Source of the DNA: Piscinibacter sp. XHJ-5 | Lineage (GTDB): Bacteria; Pseudomonadota; Gammaproteobacteria; Burkholderiales; Burkholderiaceae_C | Length of the DNA: 64,000 nt | Direction: 5' to 3' | Assembly (NCBI RefSeq): GCF_029855045.1 | Contig: NZ_CP123228.1 | Span: forward strand, 992,001-1,056,000 | Shown here: positions 54,968 to 63,679 of the stretch, in pieces | Position numbering within the stretch: position 1 is the stretch's first letter | Layout: every line of letters starts with the position of its first letter | The notes under the pieces: model-generated | Databases searched by the model: none | What the model was told of the DNA's origin: nothing | Seen by the model: the letters and a program-made list of their open reading frames with translations, nothing else | Translations under genes and position numbers: made by a program

Positions 54968-56809
54968 TCAGAACGACACGCCGGCGCTGAGGTGCATGCG
55001 CACCTTCTTGTCGTCGACGCCATACGCGACGTCGAGCTTCAGCGGCCCGACCGGGCTGCGGTAGCGCACGCCCACGCCCACGCCCACCACCGGCTTGATG
55101 TCGCGAAACCGTGCGGCGGCATTGCCCGCGTCGACGAACGCGGCCCCCCACACCTGGGGCAGCCGGGCGGACACCGGGCGTGCCACCTCGGCACTCGCCG
55201 TCAGCAGCGATCGGCCGCTGGTGACGACACCATTCACCATGGGTCCCAGGCTGCGGTATTCGTAGCCGCGCACCGACTCCTCGCCGCCGGCGCGGAACAG
55301 CAGCGTGTCCGGAACCCCGACGGCCTGTCTCGCGAAGACCTGGCCGCCTTCGAGACGCACGGTGGCATGCCAGTCCCTGGCAAAGGGCCGGAAATACAGC
55401 ACCCTGCCGTATGCGCGCGCAAGCGGTCCGTTCTCCGCGGTGCTGCTGCGCGCGTACCCCACGGCACCCTGCAGAAGCACCGCCTTGCCGCGGGTGGGCA
55501 GCAACAGGCTGTCGACATCGCGGCGCGTCCAGTCGTAGTTGCCGGTCAACGCCTGCGCACGCGACTCGCCCGTCGGGGCTCGCACGCGGGCGTTGGTGTA
55601 CTCGCCGTAGACCTGGCGCTCGAGCCGGGGATCCTCCCAGGCGCGGCCGATGCGCAGGCGGCCGGCATAGCGCTCCTCGTCGGGACCGCTCCAGCGCTCC
55701 ACGTTGCCCGCGACCAGGTTGCGGCGAAAGCCCGGCTTGGGATAGGAGCGGTAGTCGAACTCCCAGGCCTTGCGCTGCGGGCCGATCTCGAACTTGTTCT
55801 GCGCCGTCCAGCGCAGCCCGAACGGTTGGCGGTGCATGTGCTCCACCGAGGCGCGGGTGCCGGTGTCGGTGCTGTACCCCAATCCCAGCGTCACCTTCTG
55901 CAGCGGCTGTTCCTGCACGCGCACCGTGACCGGCGCGGCGGCTGCCTTCTGGGGATCGTTGTCGAACTCGGCGACGGCGCCCTCGAACAGGCCGCTGCGC
56001 GTGAGCCGTTCCTGGAAGTCGATGAGGCGCTGCTCGCTGTAGGGCGTGCCCGGCCGGAATGTCGCGACGTTGCGCACCGCCCGTTCGTCATAGCGCTTGA
56101 GGCCCTCGATGCGCAAGTCGCCGAGATGGAAGAGCGGCCCGCTCTGCGCGCTCGCCTCCAGCTGCACGCGCTGCTCGCGGCTGCGCACCCGAGCGTCCGT
56201 GGCGATCCAGATCGCGGAGGGATAGCCGTCGGCGTGCAGGCGCCCGAGCGTGGCGTTCTTCGCCGAGGTCCAGTCCGCCTGGCGGAACGGCTCGCCCGGC
56301 TTCAGCGGCCACTCCTCGCGCAAGCGCGCCAGCAGCGCTCGCGCATCGGCATCGCCGGCGTCGGCGCGCTGCTGCAGCTCGCCTTGAACTCCCAGCGTGA
56401 GACCCTCGACGAGCGTGCGCGGGCCGGGCTCCACGCTGACGAGCACGCGCGGCTGCTCGCCGCTGGCCGCGGGCTGCCGGCGGGCTTCCACTTTCGCGTT
56501 GAAGTAGCCCTCGGTGGCGAGCAGGGCACGAGCCTGTTCGGGCGCCATGCCGACGAGGCGGTCGAGTTCCTCGTTGCTGAGCGCCTCGCTGGCCGGGGCA
56601 TCCCGAAAGCGCGCCAGGTCGAGGTTCTGGGAGAGCAACTGCCGCAGCGGCCGCGGCGCCTCGACGTCCAGCGTGTACTGCGCCCGGCGCTTGTCGATCC
56701 TGGCGGCGCTGGCGCCGGCCGCATCGTCGTCCTTCTTGCCGGCACGAAAGAGGGAGCAGCTGGCGAGCATGAGCGCCAGGCAACACGACACCACATGCAG
56801 CGCCCGCAT
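54968..56809 (-). CDS. tamA: Outer-membrane assembly protein TamA (Omp85 family)
   Basis: 613 residues. POTRA domains occupy about residues 50-300 (LVSVEPGPRTLVEGLTLGVQGEL, FHLGDLRIEGLKRYDERAVRN). The beta-barrel (PF01103) follows, with LFRAGGEESVRGYEYRSLGP (the conserved RGY motif) and a C-terminal Phe (GVSF). The N-terminus, ALMLASCSLFRAGKKDDD, has a lipobox-like LASC that is unusual for TamA. An acidic/basic linker KKDDDAAG follows. It precedes tamB in a two-gene operon. Confidence 0.93.
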   Translation of the reverse strand: MRALHVVSCCLALMLASCSLFRAGKKDDDAAGASAARIDKRRAQYTLDVEAPRPLRQLLSQNLDLARFRDAPASEALSNEELDRLVGMAPEQARALLATEGYFNAKVEARRQPAASGEQPRVLVSVEPGPRTLVEGLTLGVQGELQQRADAGDADARALLARLREEWPLKPGEPFRQADWTSAKNATLGRLHADGYPSAIWIATDARVRSREQRVQLEASAQSGPLFHLGDLRIEGLKRYDERAVRNVATFRPGTPYSEQRLIDFQERLTRSGLFEGAVAEFDNDPQKAAAAPVTVRVQEQPLQKVTLGLGYSTDTGTRASVEHMHRQPFGLRWTAQNKFEIGPQRKAWEFDYRSYPKPGFRRNLVAGNVERWSGPDEERYAGRLRIGRAWEDPRLERQVYGEYTNARVRAPTGESRAQALTGNYDWTRRDVDSLLLPTRGKAVLLQGAVGYARSSTAENGPLARAYGRVLYFRPFARDWHATVRLEGGQVFARQAVGVPDTLLFRAGGEESVRGYEYRSLGPMVNGVVTSGRSLLTASAEVARPVSARLPQVWGAAFVDAGNAAARFRDIKPVVGVGVGVRYRSPVGPLKLDVAYGVDDKKVRMHLSAGVSF

Positions 56810-56956
56810 GTGCCGTGCCGAGCAAACGACGTGCCGCGCGCCCGGCGTTCGCGGCCGGATCCCATGGCCGCTGCACAGGTACACCCGCAGGGGTGTAAGG
56901 TGGGGCATGACCCCCGACGAACCCCTGCGAGCGGAAGCGCGCGCGATCGAGTCGAC

Positions 56957-57820
56957 ATGATCAGGTTGCGGCTTGCGCTCGAGCTCGGCTACGACATCGC
57001 CGAGCCCGGTTGCGATTTCATCTTCAACATCCATGCCGCGCACACCGACCAGCAGCGCGTGGTCGAGGAATGGCTGACGATCAGCCAGGATCTGCAGCCG
57101 CGCGTCGAGACCGATTCCGCGACCCGCAACCGCTACCTGCGCCTGCAGGCCGCGGCGGGCCCGCTGAAGGTCGCTTACGGCGCGACCATCGACCTGTCGC
57201 ACCACGTGGGCGACCCGGCGCAGATCGGGGAGGTTCCGGTGGCGCGGCTGCCCCAGGAGGCACTGGGCTACCTGTATCCGAGCCGCTACTGCCAGTCGGA
57301 TCGACTGCACCGGTTCGCGATGCGAGAGTTCGGCCAGCGTTGGCAGGGCTACAGCCGCGTGCAGGCGATTCGCGACTGGGTGCTGCAGCGCACGACCTTC
57401 TCGTCGAACACGTCGGACTCCAACACCTCGGCGATCGACACGCTGCTGGAGACCGTGGGCGTGTGCCGTGACTTTGCCCACCTGATGATCGCGCTGTGCC
57501 GGGCCATCAACATCCCGGCGCGTTTCACGACCGGCATCGACTACGGCGCCGATCCTGCGCTCGGCCCGCCCGACTTCCATGCCTATGTCGAGGTCTATCT
57601 CGGCGACCGCTGGTACTTGTTCGACCCATCCGGCACCGCGATTCCGATGGGCTTCGTGCGACTGGGCACCGGACGCGATGCCGCGGACGTCGCCTTCGCG
57701 ACGATCTTCGGCACGGTCACTTCGGCCGCGCCGCGCATTGCCATCGAGCCCATTGCGGGCGCCGACGGGCAGCTGGTGGTGCCCCGCCATTGCACCGACG
57801 CGCTGTCCACGGACGCCTAG
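56957..57820 (+). CDS. Transglutaminase-like cysteine peptidase family protein
   Basis: 287 residues, cytoplasmic. The catalytic triad is Cys170 (ETVGVCRDFAHLMIALCRAINIPAR), His208 (PDFHAYVEVYLG) and Asp223 (WYLFDPSGTA). The N-terminal beta domain (RLALELGYDIAEPGCDFIFNI...YLRLQAAAGPLKVAYGATIDL) is the bacterial transglutaminase-like N domain. Many members lie near ATP-grasp/circularly permuted ATPase partners, but none is here. It is divergent from tamA; 147 bp separate them. The substrate is unknown. Confidence 0.9.
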   Translation: MIRLRLALELGYDIAEPGCDFIFNIHAAHTDQQRVVEEWLTISQDLQPRVETDSATRNRYLRLQAAAGPLKVAYGATIDLSHHVGDPAQIGEVPVARLPQEALGYLYPSRYCQSDRLHRFAMREFGQRWQGYSRVQAIRDWVLQRTTFSSNTSDSNTSAIDTLLETVGVCRDFAHLMIALCRAINIPARFTTGIDYGADPALGPPDFHAYVEVYLGDRWYLFDPSGTAIPMGFVRLGTGRDAADVAFATIFGTVTSAAPRIAIEPIAGADGQLVVPRHCTDALSTDA

Positions 57821-57831
57821 CGCCGTCGGCC

Positions 57832-58284
57832 CTAGGCCGATACCCAGCGGACGCGGGCAGGAATGTCGCTCGCCGTGGCAGTTTCTACGGCAGGGATCGC
57901 ACCGGACTCGGCCAGTGCCCCCAGGAGCGCGACCGGATCGACCGGCTTGGTGAACCGCCGATCGAAGCCGACGGCCTGCGTGGCCTCGCGCGTCCACGCG
58001 TCGTCCAGTGCGGTGACAGCGACCAGCAACGGAGTGTTCCCGGGGTAGTCGCGCCGCAGCTGCGCCGCCGCCTCGATGCCGCTCATGCGTGGCATCGCAA
58101 TGTCGAAGATGGCGACGTCCGGGCGATGGCTTTGCGCCAGCTCCACCGCCTGCCGGCCGTCGTAGGCCAGGTCCACCTTGCATGGAAGCAGGATCTCCAG
58201 CAGCGCGCCTAGCGTGTCGGCGGCATCGTGGTTGTCGTCCGCAATCAGGATTCGTCGGAGTGGGACATCGACTGCGCTGCTCAT
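57832..58284 (-). CDS. Stand-alone response-regulator receiver domain
   Basis: 150 residues, receiver domain only. The acidic pocket is Asp16-Asp17 (IADDN), the phospho-acceptor is Asp61 (IFDIAMPRMSG), with Thr91 (VAVTALD) and Lys113 (FTKPVDP), so it should be phosphorylatable. There is no output domain and no histidine kinase nearby. The C-terminal 25 residues are an extension without a known fold. It may act by protein contact or as part of a phosphorelay. It is convergent with the transglutaminase-like gene. Confidence 0.88.
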   Translation of the reverse strand: MSSAVDVPLRRILIADDNHDAADTLGALLEILLPCKVDLAYDGRQAVELAQSHRPDVAIFDIAMPRMSGIEAAAQLRRDYPGNTPLLVAVTALDDAWTREATQAVGFDRRFTKPVDPVALLGALAESGAIPAVETATASDIPARVRWVSA

Positions 58285-58425
58285 GGTGTGATCCGTTGCA
58301 CATGGCGAGCAAGCGCCGTTCCTGTCACCCGGACGCGAGGACCTCACCGGGATGCCGCGTCCCGAACCCGCGAGGCCGGCGACGAGAGCAGCATGCCGGC
58401 CGGCAGCATCGCGGCGAGAAGCGCC

Positions 58426-58773
58426 TCATCGTGACTTGTGGTCGTGGAGAAATCGCGCCATCCGCCGCCTCAGGGGCAAGCGGTTCCACGATGAACCGGC
58501 ACCGACGGCGCGCTCGTAGACCGCGCGCTGCAGCGGCGCGGGAAGGTTGTTCCACTCGCCGACCAGCGCCGCGCCCAGACGCTCGAGCAGCAGGCGCTCG
58601 TCTTCCGGTGCCTGGAGCATGCCGGCTTCCGCGCCGCCCTCGGCTTCCCACCCGTCCAGGGACGCCGCCGCTTCCATGCTGTCGCTGGCCAGCGACGAGC
58701 GGCCATTCATTCCTCGCTGGAGCATGCGCGCGCCCTGCGCCATTCGCTTGGAGATGAGGTTGGACATGGTCAT
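58426..58773 (-). CDS. Small protein of unknown function
   Basis: 115 residues. MTMSNLISKRMAQGARMLQRGMNGRSS begins a helical N-terminus. An acidic middle (SMEAAASLDGWEAEGG, EDERLLLERLGAALVGEWNNLP) and a basic end (RLPLRRRMARFLHDHKSR) follow. GGGAG precedes the ATG. No domain is recognised. Codon use fits a real gene, but there is no homology support here. Its ATG is 124 bp from the divergent ferritin-like gene. Confidence 0.45.
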   Translation of the reverse strand: MTMSNLISKRMAQGARMLQRGMNGRSSLASDSMEAAASLDGWEAEGGAEAGMLQAPEDERLLLERLGAALVGEWNNLPAPLQRAVYERAVGAGSSWNRLPLRRRMARFLHDHKSR

Positions 58774-58897
58774 CGCGGGGCTCCCGTTACTGGTCGGCCA
58801 GCCTGCGCGCAGAGTGGCGCTGTCGTCTGTGGGGTGCCGCACAGACCACAAGGGGAGGCCGGCGCAAGGTCCGCTGTTGTCACCCGGAGCCAGACGC

Positions 58898-59398
58898 ATG
58901 CTCACCCACCACGAATCGACCAACGTCACGCAGCTGCTGCCCACCGAACGTGACCACGGTCCGCGGCGTGGCGATCTCATCGTGATGCTGAACGACGCGT
59001 TGGCCACCGAGCTGGTGTGCGTGCTGCGCTACAAGCGCCACCATTTCACGGCCCACGGCATGGCGGCAGCGAAGATCTCGGAAGAGTTCCTGGTGCATGC
59101 CCGCGAGGAGGAGGCTCACGCCGATCGGATCGCGCGGCGGATCGTGCAGCTGGGTGGGGAACCGGATTTCTCGCCCGACTCGCTGACGCGGCGCAGTCAC
59201 GCCGCCTACGACCACTCGCTGGATCTCGAGGCGATGATCAGGGCCAACCTGATTGCCGAGCGGATCGCGGTCGACCGCTACAGCCAGATGATCGCGCTGA
59301 TCGGCGATGAGGATCCGTCCACCCGCCGTCTTGTCGAGGACATCCTGATCGACGAGCAGCAGCATGCCCAGGAGCTGAGCAGCTGGCTCGGCAACTGA
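58898..59398 (+). CDS. Ferritin-like/bacterioferritin-type protein
   Basis: 166 residues, four-helix ferritin-like fold. The di-iron ligand pattern is present: Glu in DALATELVCVLRYKRHHF, Glu/His in VHAREEEAHADRIARRIVQLGG, Glu in NLIAERIAVDRYSQM, and EQQH in LIDEQQHAQELSSWL. There is no clear heme-binding Met, so either a bacterioferritin without heme or a Dps-like oxidoreductase. It may store iron or remove peroxide. It runs tail to tail with the Crp/Fnr gene 33 bp away. Confidence 0.85.
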   Translation: MLTHHESTNVTQLLPTERDHGPRRGDLIVMLNDALATELVCVLRYKRHHFTAHGMAAAKISEEFLVHAREEEAHADRIARRIVQLGGEPDFSPDSLTRRSHAAYDHSLDLEAMIRANLIAERIAVDRYSQMIALIGDEDPSTRRLVEDILIDEQQHAQELSSWLGN

Positions 59399-59431
59399 GC
59401 GCGCACCCCTGCGGCCCTCGAACGGTCGCGC

Positions 59432-60151
59432 CTATTGCGCCGTCTGCACCGGAAGAAGGCGGTCGTATTCCTTCCTGACCACGGCATAGCACTCGCAGGT
59501 GCGCTGCTCCAGGCCCTCGCGGTCGAGCACCGTGATGTGGCCGCGCCGGTATTGGATGAGTCCCGCGCGCTGGAGGTTGGCTGCAGCTTCGGTCACGCCT
59601 TCCCGGCGAACGCCGAGCATGTTGGCAATCAGCTCCTGCGTCATCACCAGCTCGTTCGCCTGCAACCGGTCCAGGCTCAGCAGCAGCCAGCGGCACAGCT
59701 GCTGGTCCAGCGAGTGGTGCCGGTTGCACACCGCCGTCTGTGCCATCTGGGTGATCAGCGCCTGCGTGTAGCGCAGCAGCAGATGCAGCACCGGACCCGA
59801 GCGGTTGAACTCGTCCTTCAGCAACTGGCCTCGCATGCGAAAGCCCTGACCCGCGCTTTGCACGACCGAGCGGCTGGGCGTGGTCTCGCCGCCCATGAAC
59901 AGCGAGATCCCGACGATGCCCTCGTTGCCGACCACGGCGATCTCTGCCGATGCGCCGTCTTCCATCACATACAGCAGCGACACGATGGAGGTGGTGGGAA
60001 AGTACACGTGCGTCATCGCCATGCCGGATTCGTACAGCACCTGGCCCAGCGGCATGTCCACCGGTTCGAGTGCCGGACGCCAGCGCATCCACTCGTCCGG
60101 GGGCAATGCCGCGAGAAGACGATTCTTCAGCGGATCGGGACGGGTTGCCAT
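59432..60151 (-). CDS. Crp/Fnr family transcriptional regulator
   Basis: 239 residues. The cyclic-nucleotide-binding-like domain (about 20-140: YESGMAMTHVYFPTTSIVSLLYVMEDGASAEIAVVGNEGIVGISLFMGG) lacks the phosphate-binding Arg loop of true CRP and the N-terminal Cys cluster of FNR. The C-terminal helix-turn-helix is MTQELIANMLGVRREGVTEAAANLQRAGLIQY. It belongs to a widespread subgroup without a defined ligand. It has Cys near the C-terminus (RTCECYAVV). 230 bp of non-coding DNA lie upstream. Confidence 0.9.
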   Translation of the reverse strand: MATRPDPLKNRLLAALPPDEWMRWRPALEPVDMPLGQVLYESGMAMTHVYFPTTSIVSLLYVMEDGASAEIAVVGNEGIVGISLFMGGETTPSRSVVQSAGQGFRMRGQLLKDEFNRSGPVLHLLLRYTQALITQMAQTAVCNRHHSLDQQLCRWLLLSLDRLQANELVMTQELIANMLGVRREGVTEAAANLQRAGLIQYRRGHITVLDREGLEQRTCECYAVVRKEYDRLLPVQTAQ

Positions 60152-60381
60152 GACAGTTCCAGCATGTCATGCCGAGTATGGCAGCCAATGTGCGCAAGCG
60201 CACCGATGCGACCTTGCGGCGAGCAGGTGGGCAAACGAGGAGGCCCGACAACGCGCGTTGTGGGGCCTCATGCCGAACTCCAGGCTTTCGCCACGCTGTT
60301 CGTTGCCGCACAGACCTCGGCACGAGGCGCGTCTACGCTGGAAGCGGTTGACAGTTCCACGACCGGACCCGAGGCGACACC

Positions 60382-60567
60382 ATGACATTCGACGAAGACA
60401 TCGACTCGTTCAAGAGGCGCATCGCCGATGCGGAAATCCAGCGCGATGCCTGGCGGGTCGCGGGGCGCGAGGAGAGATACCTCGAGGCCTATTTCATGGT
60501 CGAGGCCCTGGAGCAGCAGCTCGACGAGCGGCTTCGACAACATGCAGCCGGCCAGGTGCCCGGCTGA
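60382..60567 (+). CDS. Small helical protein
   Basis: 61 residues: a highly charged helical sequence (DSFKRRIADAEIQRDAWRVAGREERYLEAYFMVEALEQQLDERL) that would form a coiled coil. GAGGCG lies 6 bp before the ATG. No domain is recognised. Similar small proteins occur in other Burkholderiales, but this is from memory and unverified. It lies between a divergent Crp/Fnr gene and a long non-coding stretch. Confidence 0.5.
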   Translation: MTFDEDIDSFKRRIADAEIQRDAWRVAGREERYLEAYFMVEALEQQLDERLRQHAAGQVPG

Positions 60568-60962
60568 GAGGCGCGCGTCGAGCTCACGCAGAATTCGATT
60601 GGCCGTCGAGGGAAACCATGCATTGCCGCAGAGGTCGTGCGGCACGAAGCTGGTTGCACCCGACAGCAGCGCCGACTCCGGCGCAAGTGGCCAGTCGTCT
60701 CCGCCACGATCCCCGCCAACAACCTCGGTGTTGCGCCCGGACCAGCCTCGGGATGGGCTGAGGAGAACGGAGCAGGTCGCAGTGAGTTCGGCAGACCTTC
60801 TGTGGATGTGCGGGGCCCGGCGCCCCGACAGCGATGCCGTGAAGCGCGCAGGCAACAGGACGGCTCTCTCCAGCTGACGCCGATCGTCGTCGCCGATTCC
60901 ATCGCAGAACGTCATCGGGCCGGCCCTCGGGGCGGCCCCAACGCAAGAAGAGGGAATCCGAC
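60568..60962. other. 395-bp region without a supported gene
   Basis: Open frames exist on both strands, but none has a family-like protein sequence, a good start and a consistent codon pattern. It probably holds the promoter and leader for the PQQ-type propeller gene at 60963. No hairpin or operator was confidently identified. Confidence 0.5.
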
Positions 60963-62600
60963 ATGGCAAGTTCGAACGCGGCGCTCCGCTGGAGCGCATG
61001 GGGTGTACTTTGTCTCGCGGGAGGTGCTGCACTGTCCGCCGACTGGACCAGCGCAGGACACGACATGAGGAACTCGCGCTACCAGAACGACGAGACCCGG
61101 ATCAGCGTGAGGACGGTCGGCGGGCTCACCTTGCGATGGTCGGTTGCCACCAGCGGCGACGTGACCGCCAATCCCGCCGTCGACGGCGACTACCTGTACT
61201 TTCCCGACTCGGCCGGCTTTCTCTACAAGGTGGACAAGGCGACGGGCGCGATCGTGTGGAAGAACCCGGTCGCGCAGTACACCGGCATTGCCGGCGACTT
61301 CGCACGCGCGACGCCGGCCGTCGCGGGCGACGCGCTGATCCTGGGCAACCAGAGCGGCAAGTTCCTGGGCACCGCCTTCGGGCAACCCGACCCGCAGGCG
61401 GCGCGCGTGTTTGCGGTGAACAAGCACACCGGCGCGCCCATGTGGTCGACTCAGGTCGACGACACCGTGCTGTCCTTCGTCACGCATTCGGCGGTCGTCG
61501 CCAACGGGACCGCGCTCGTGGGCATCGCATCGAACGAGGAGCTGGTGGCGGCCTTCGTGCCGAAGCCGTACTGGCAGTGGCAGTTCCGCGGCAGCGTCGT
61601 CGCGCTGGACACCATCACCGGCGCCATCAAATGGAAGACCTACACCGTGCCGCCCGGCTACTACGGCGGCGCCGTCTGGGGGAGCACCGGAGCGATCGAC
61701 CTGCGGCGCAACCAGGCCTACATGGCGACGGGCAACAACTACATGCTGCCCGACAGCGTGCTCGCCTGCCTGAACAGCGGCGGCAGCCCTGCCGCATGCA
61801 TGGACCCGTCGAACATGTTCGATTCCATCATCGCGCTCGATCTGTCGACCGGCGTCGTCAAATGGGTGGCGCGCGGACTGCCCTACGACGCCTGGAACGT
61901 GGCCTGCGGACTCAACACGCCCGGCTTCGTCGTCGGGCCGTGGTTCCCCGGGGTGTACGCCAACTGTCCCAACGGCAACCCGGCGACAGCCGGCCCCGAC
62001 TGGGACTTCGCCCAGGGACCGATCATGTTCGGCGACACCGGCAACGACCTCGACACCGGCCTGGTGGGGGCCGGCCAGAAGAGCGGCATGTTCTGGGCCT
62101 TCCGCGCCAAGGACGGCAAGCTGGCCTGGTCGCGGCAGGCGGCGCCGGGCGGTGTCACCGGAGGCCTGCAATGGGGTTCGGCCACCGACGGCCAGCGCAT
62201 CTTCGTCGCGGCCGCCAACAGCGGACCGTCGAGCAACGGCGGCGGGGTGGGTGCCCTGCCATGGACGCTGAAGGACGGCACGACGACCACCGCGGGCGGA
62301 TGGGCGGCGCTGGATGCGAAGTCAGGCGCCGTGCTGTGGACCACCAAGGACCCGCAGGGCAGCCGCGCCGAGGCGGCCGTCAGCGGCGCCAATGGCGTGG
62401 TGTTCGGATGCAACCTGGCGGCAGGCGCGGGAACCCTGTACGCGCTCGACGCGAAGAGCGGCAAGGTGCTGTGGTCGTACGACAGCGGCGCGCCGTGCAA
62501 TGCCGGTCCCTCCATCGTCGACGGCATGGTGTTCTGGGGCAGCGGCACCTTCGTGAGCCCCGGCGGGCCGAAGAAGGTGTTCGCCTTCTGGCTGCCCTGA
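60963..62600 (+). CDS. PQQ-type beta-propeller quinoprotein
   Basis: 545 residues. A signal peptide (WSAWGVLCLAGGAALSA) is followed by DWTSAGHDMRNSRYQNDETRIS, the typical start of PQQ dehydrogenases. Propeller repeats follow (DGDYLYFPDSAGFLYKVDKATGAIVWKN; VFAVNKHTGAPMWSTQ; VVALDTITGAIKWKTYT; GTLYALDAKSGKVLWSY). It most resembles the propeller of polyvinyl-alcohol dehydrogenases but has no cytochrome c CXXCH domain. PQQ binding is inferred. AGAGGGA precedes the ATG. It is probably periplasmic and may oxidise an alcohol. Confidence 0.8.
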   Translation: MASSNAALRWSAWGVLCLAGGAALSADWTSAGHDMRNSRYQNDETRISVRTVGGLTLRWSVATSGDVTANPAVDGDYLYFPDSAGFLYKVDKATGAIVWKNPVAQYTGIAGDFARATPAVAGDALILGNQSGKFLGTAFGQPDPQAARVFAVNKHTGAPMWSTQVDDTVLSFVTHSAVVANGTALVGIASNEELVAAFVPKPYWQWQFRGSVVALDTITGAIKWKTYTVPPGYYGGAVWGSTGAIDLRRNQAYMATGNNYMLPDSVLACLNSGGSPAACMDPSNMFDSIIALDLSTGVVKWVARGLPYDAWNVACGLNTPGFVVGPWFPGVYANCPNGNPATAGPDWDFAQGPIMFGDTGNDLDTGLVGAGQKSGMFWAFRAKDGKLAWSRQAAPGGVTGGLQWGSATDGQRIFVAAANSGPSSNGGGVGALPWTLKDGTTTTAGGWAALDAKSGAVLWTTKDPQGSRAEAAVSGANGVVFGCNLAAGAGTLYALDAKSGKVLWSYDSGAPCNAGPSIVDGMVFWGSGTFVSPGGPKKVFAFWLP

Positions 62601-62619
62601 CACCGGCAGACCGGCTGGC

Positions 62620-62643
62620 CCCTCTCCCGCTCGCGGGAGAGGG
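62620..62643. repeat. REP-like hairpin after the propeller gene
   Basis: A perfect 11-bp stem (CCCTCTCCCGC/GCGGGAGAGGG) separated by 2 bp, 19 bp after the stop, with a GGGTGAGGGC-type motif about 60 bp further on. This combination is a familiar interspersed repeat in proteobacterial genomes. It may act as a bidirectional terminator between the convergent propeller and esterase genes. Confidence 0.65.
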
Positions 62644-62717
62644 AGTCTGATATTGCCGTCCGTCATGACTTGCAACGTCCTCACTCAGGTTCCCGGGTAG
62701 GGTCTGGGGTGAGGGCC

Positions 62718-63659
62718 TCAGGCGGCATCGACCGCTTCCCGCAGCGCCACGCCGAACTGACGCTGTGCCTGGCGCGCGGCCGTCACGCCGCCGGCCATCA
62801 CGATGAAGCCGTGCGCCAGGCCATGCCATTCGACGAGCTGCACGGCGGTGCCGGCGGCCAACAGCGCGTCGCCGAAAGCGAGCCCTTCGTCGCGCAGCGG
62901 ATCGTGACCGGCCAGCACCAGCAGCGCCGGCGGCAGGCCGGCGAGCGAGGCGGCGAGCAGCGGTGCGCCGCGAAAGTCCACGGCCCGGCCGGCGGGTCCG
63001 AAGGCATGGGCGAGGAAGTAGTCCATCGTGCGCCGCGTCAGCGTCGGCCCGGAGGCATGCCGCGTGCGTGACGGGTAGTCGCCGTCGTGCCCACCGGCCG
63101 CGGGCGGGTACAGCAGCGCCTGCATGCGGATCGCCGGACCGCCGGCGTCGCGCGCGAGCAGCGCCACCACGCTGGCGAGCACCGCCCCGGCGCTGTCGCC
63201 GGCCACCGCCAGCCGCGCCGGATCGGCACCCAGCGCGCGTGCGCGCTCGGCGGCCCAGACCAGTGCAGCCCAGGCGTCGTCCACGGCAGCGGGAAACGGA
63301 TGTTCCGGTGCGAGCCGGTAGTCGACCGAGACGACGACCGTGCCGCTGTCTTCGCACAGCTGGCGGCACACGTTGTCGTAGGCCGGGATGTCGCCGAGCA
63401 CGTACCCGCCGCCGTGGTAGTACACGACGATGCCCCACGGCCCCTCTTCGCGAGGCGTGTAGACCCGCAGCGGGATCGCCGGCAGCGCGCCGGCCGGCAC
63501 CTCGCGGTCTTCCACGCGCACGTCGGCCGGCGCGCGGTCGGCTGCCGCGCAGATCTGGCGGTAGAGGTCGCGGCACGCCAGCGGCGGCAGGTCGCACAGG
63601 TCGGGCATGCCGGCCTCGTGGGCGGCCTTCATCATCGCGGCGAGTTGCAGGTCGAGCAT
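62718..63659 (-). CDS. HSL-family alpha/beta-hydrolase (esterase)
   Basis: 313 residues. The oxyanion motif HGGG is at 82-85, the nucleophile Ser156 in GDSAG, the acid in AGHDPLRDEG and the catalytic His in LAHGFIVM. VDYRLAPEHPFPAAVDDAWAALVW is also characteristic of the hormone-sensitive-lipase family, which hydrolyses short acyl esters. There is no signal peptide, so it is cytoplasmic. It is 20 bp downstream of an MMPL transporter gene on the same strand and may be cotranscribed with it. Confidence 0.92.
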   Translation of the reverse strand: MLDLQLAAMMKAAHEAGMPDLCDLPPLACRDLYRQICAAADRAPADVRVEDREVPAGALPAIPLRVYTPREEGPWGIVVYYHGGGYVLGDIPAYDNVCRQLCEDSGTVVVSVDYRLAPEHPFPAAVDDAWAALVWAAERARALGADPARLAVAGDSAGAVLASVVALLARDAGGPAIRMQALLYPPAAGGHDGDYPSRTRHASGPTLTRRTMDYFLAHAFGPAGRAVDFRGAPLLAASLAGLPPALLVLAGHDPLRDEGLAFGDALLAAGTAVQLVEWHGLAHGFIVMAGGVTAARQAQRQFGVALREAVDAA

Positions 63660-63679
63660 GGAGTTTTCCTTCGAGGAGA

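Noticed and set aside
50853..55064. 1403-codon frame opposite tamB
   Set aside because: It mirrors tamB codon structure and has no recognisable domain; an artefact of high GC.
54992..57820. 942-codon rightward frame opposite tamA
   Set aside because: Only its last part, from ATG 56957, is a real protein (transglutaminase-like). The rest is the reverse of tamA.
60268..61032. Leftward frame across the non-coding stretch
   Set aside because: It overlaps the small protein gene and the propeller start, and has no family-like sequence or good start.
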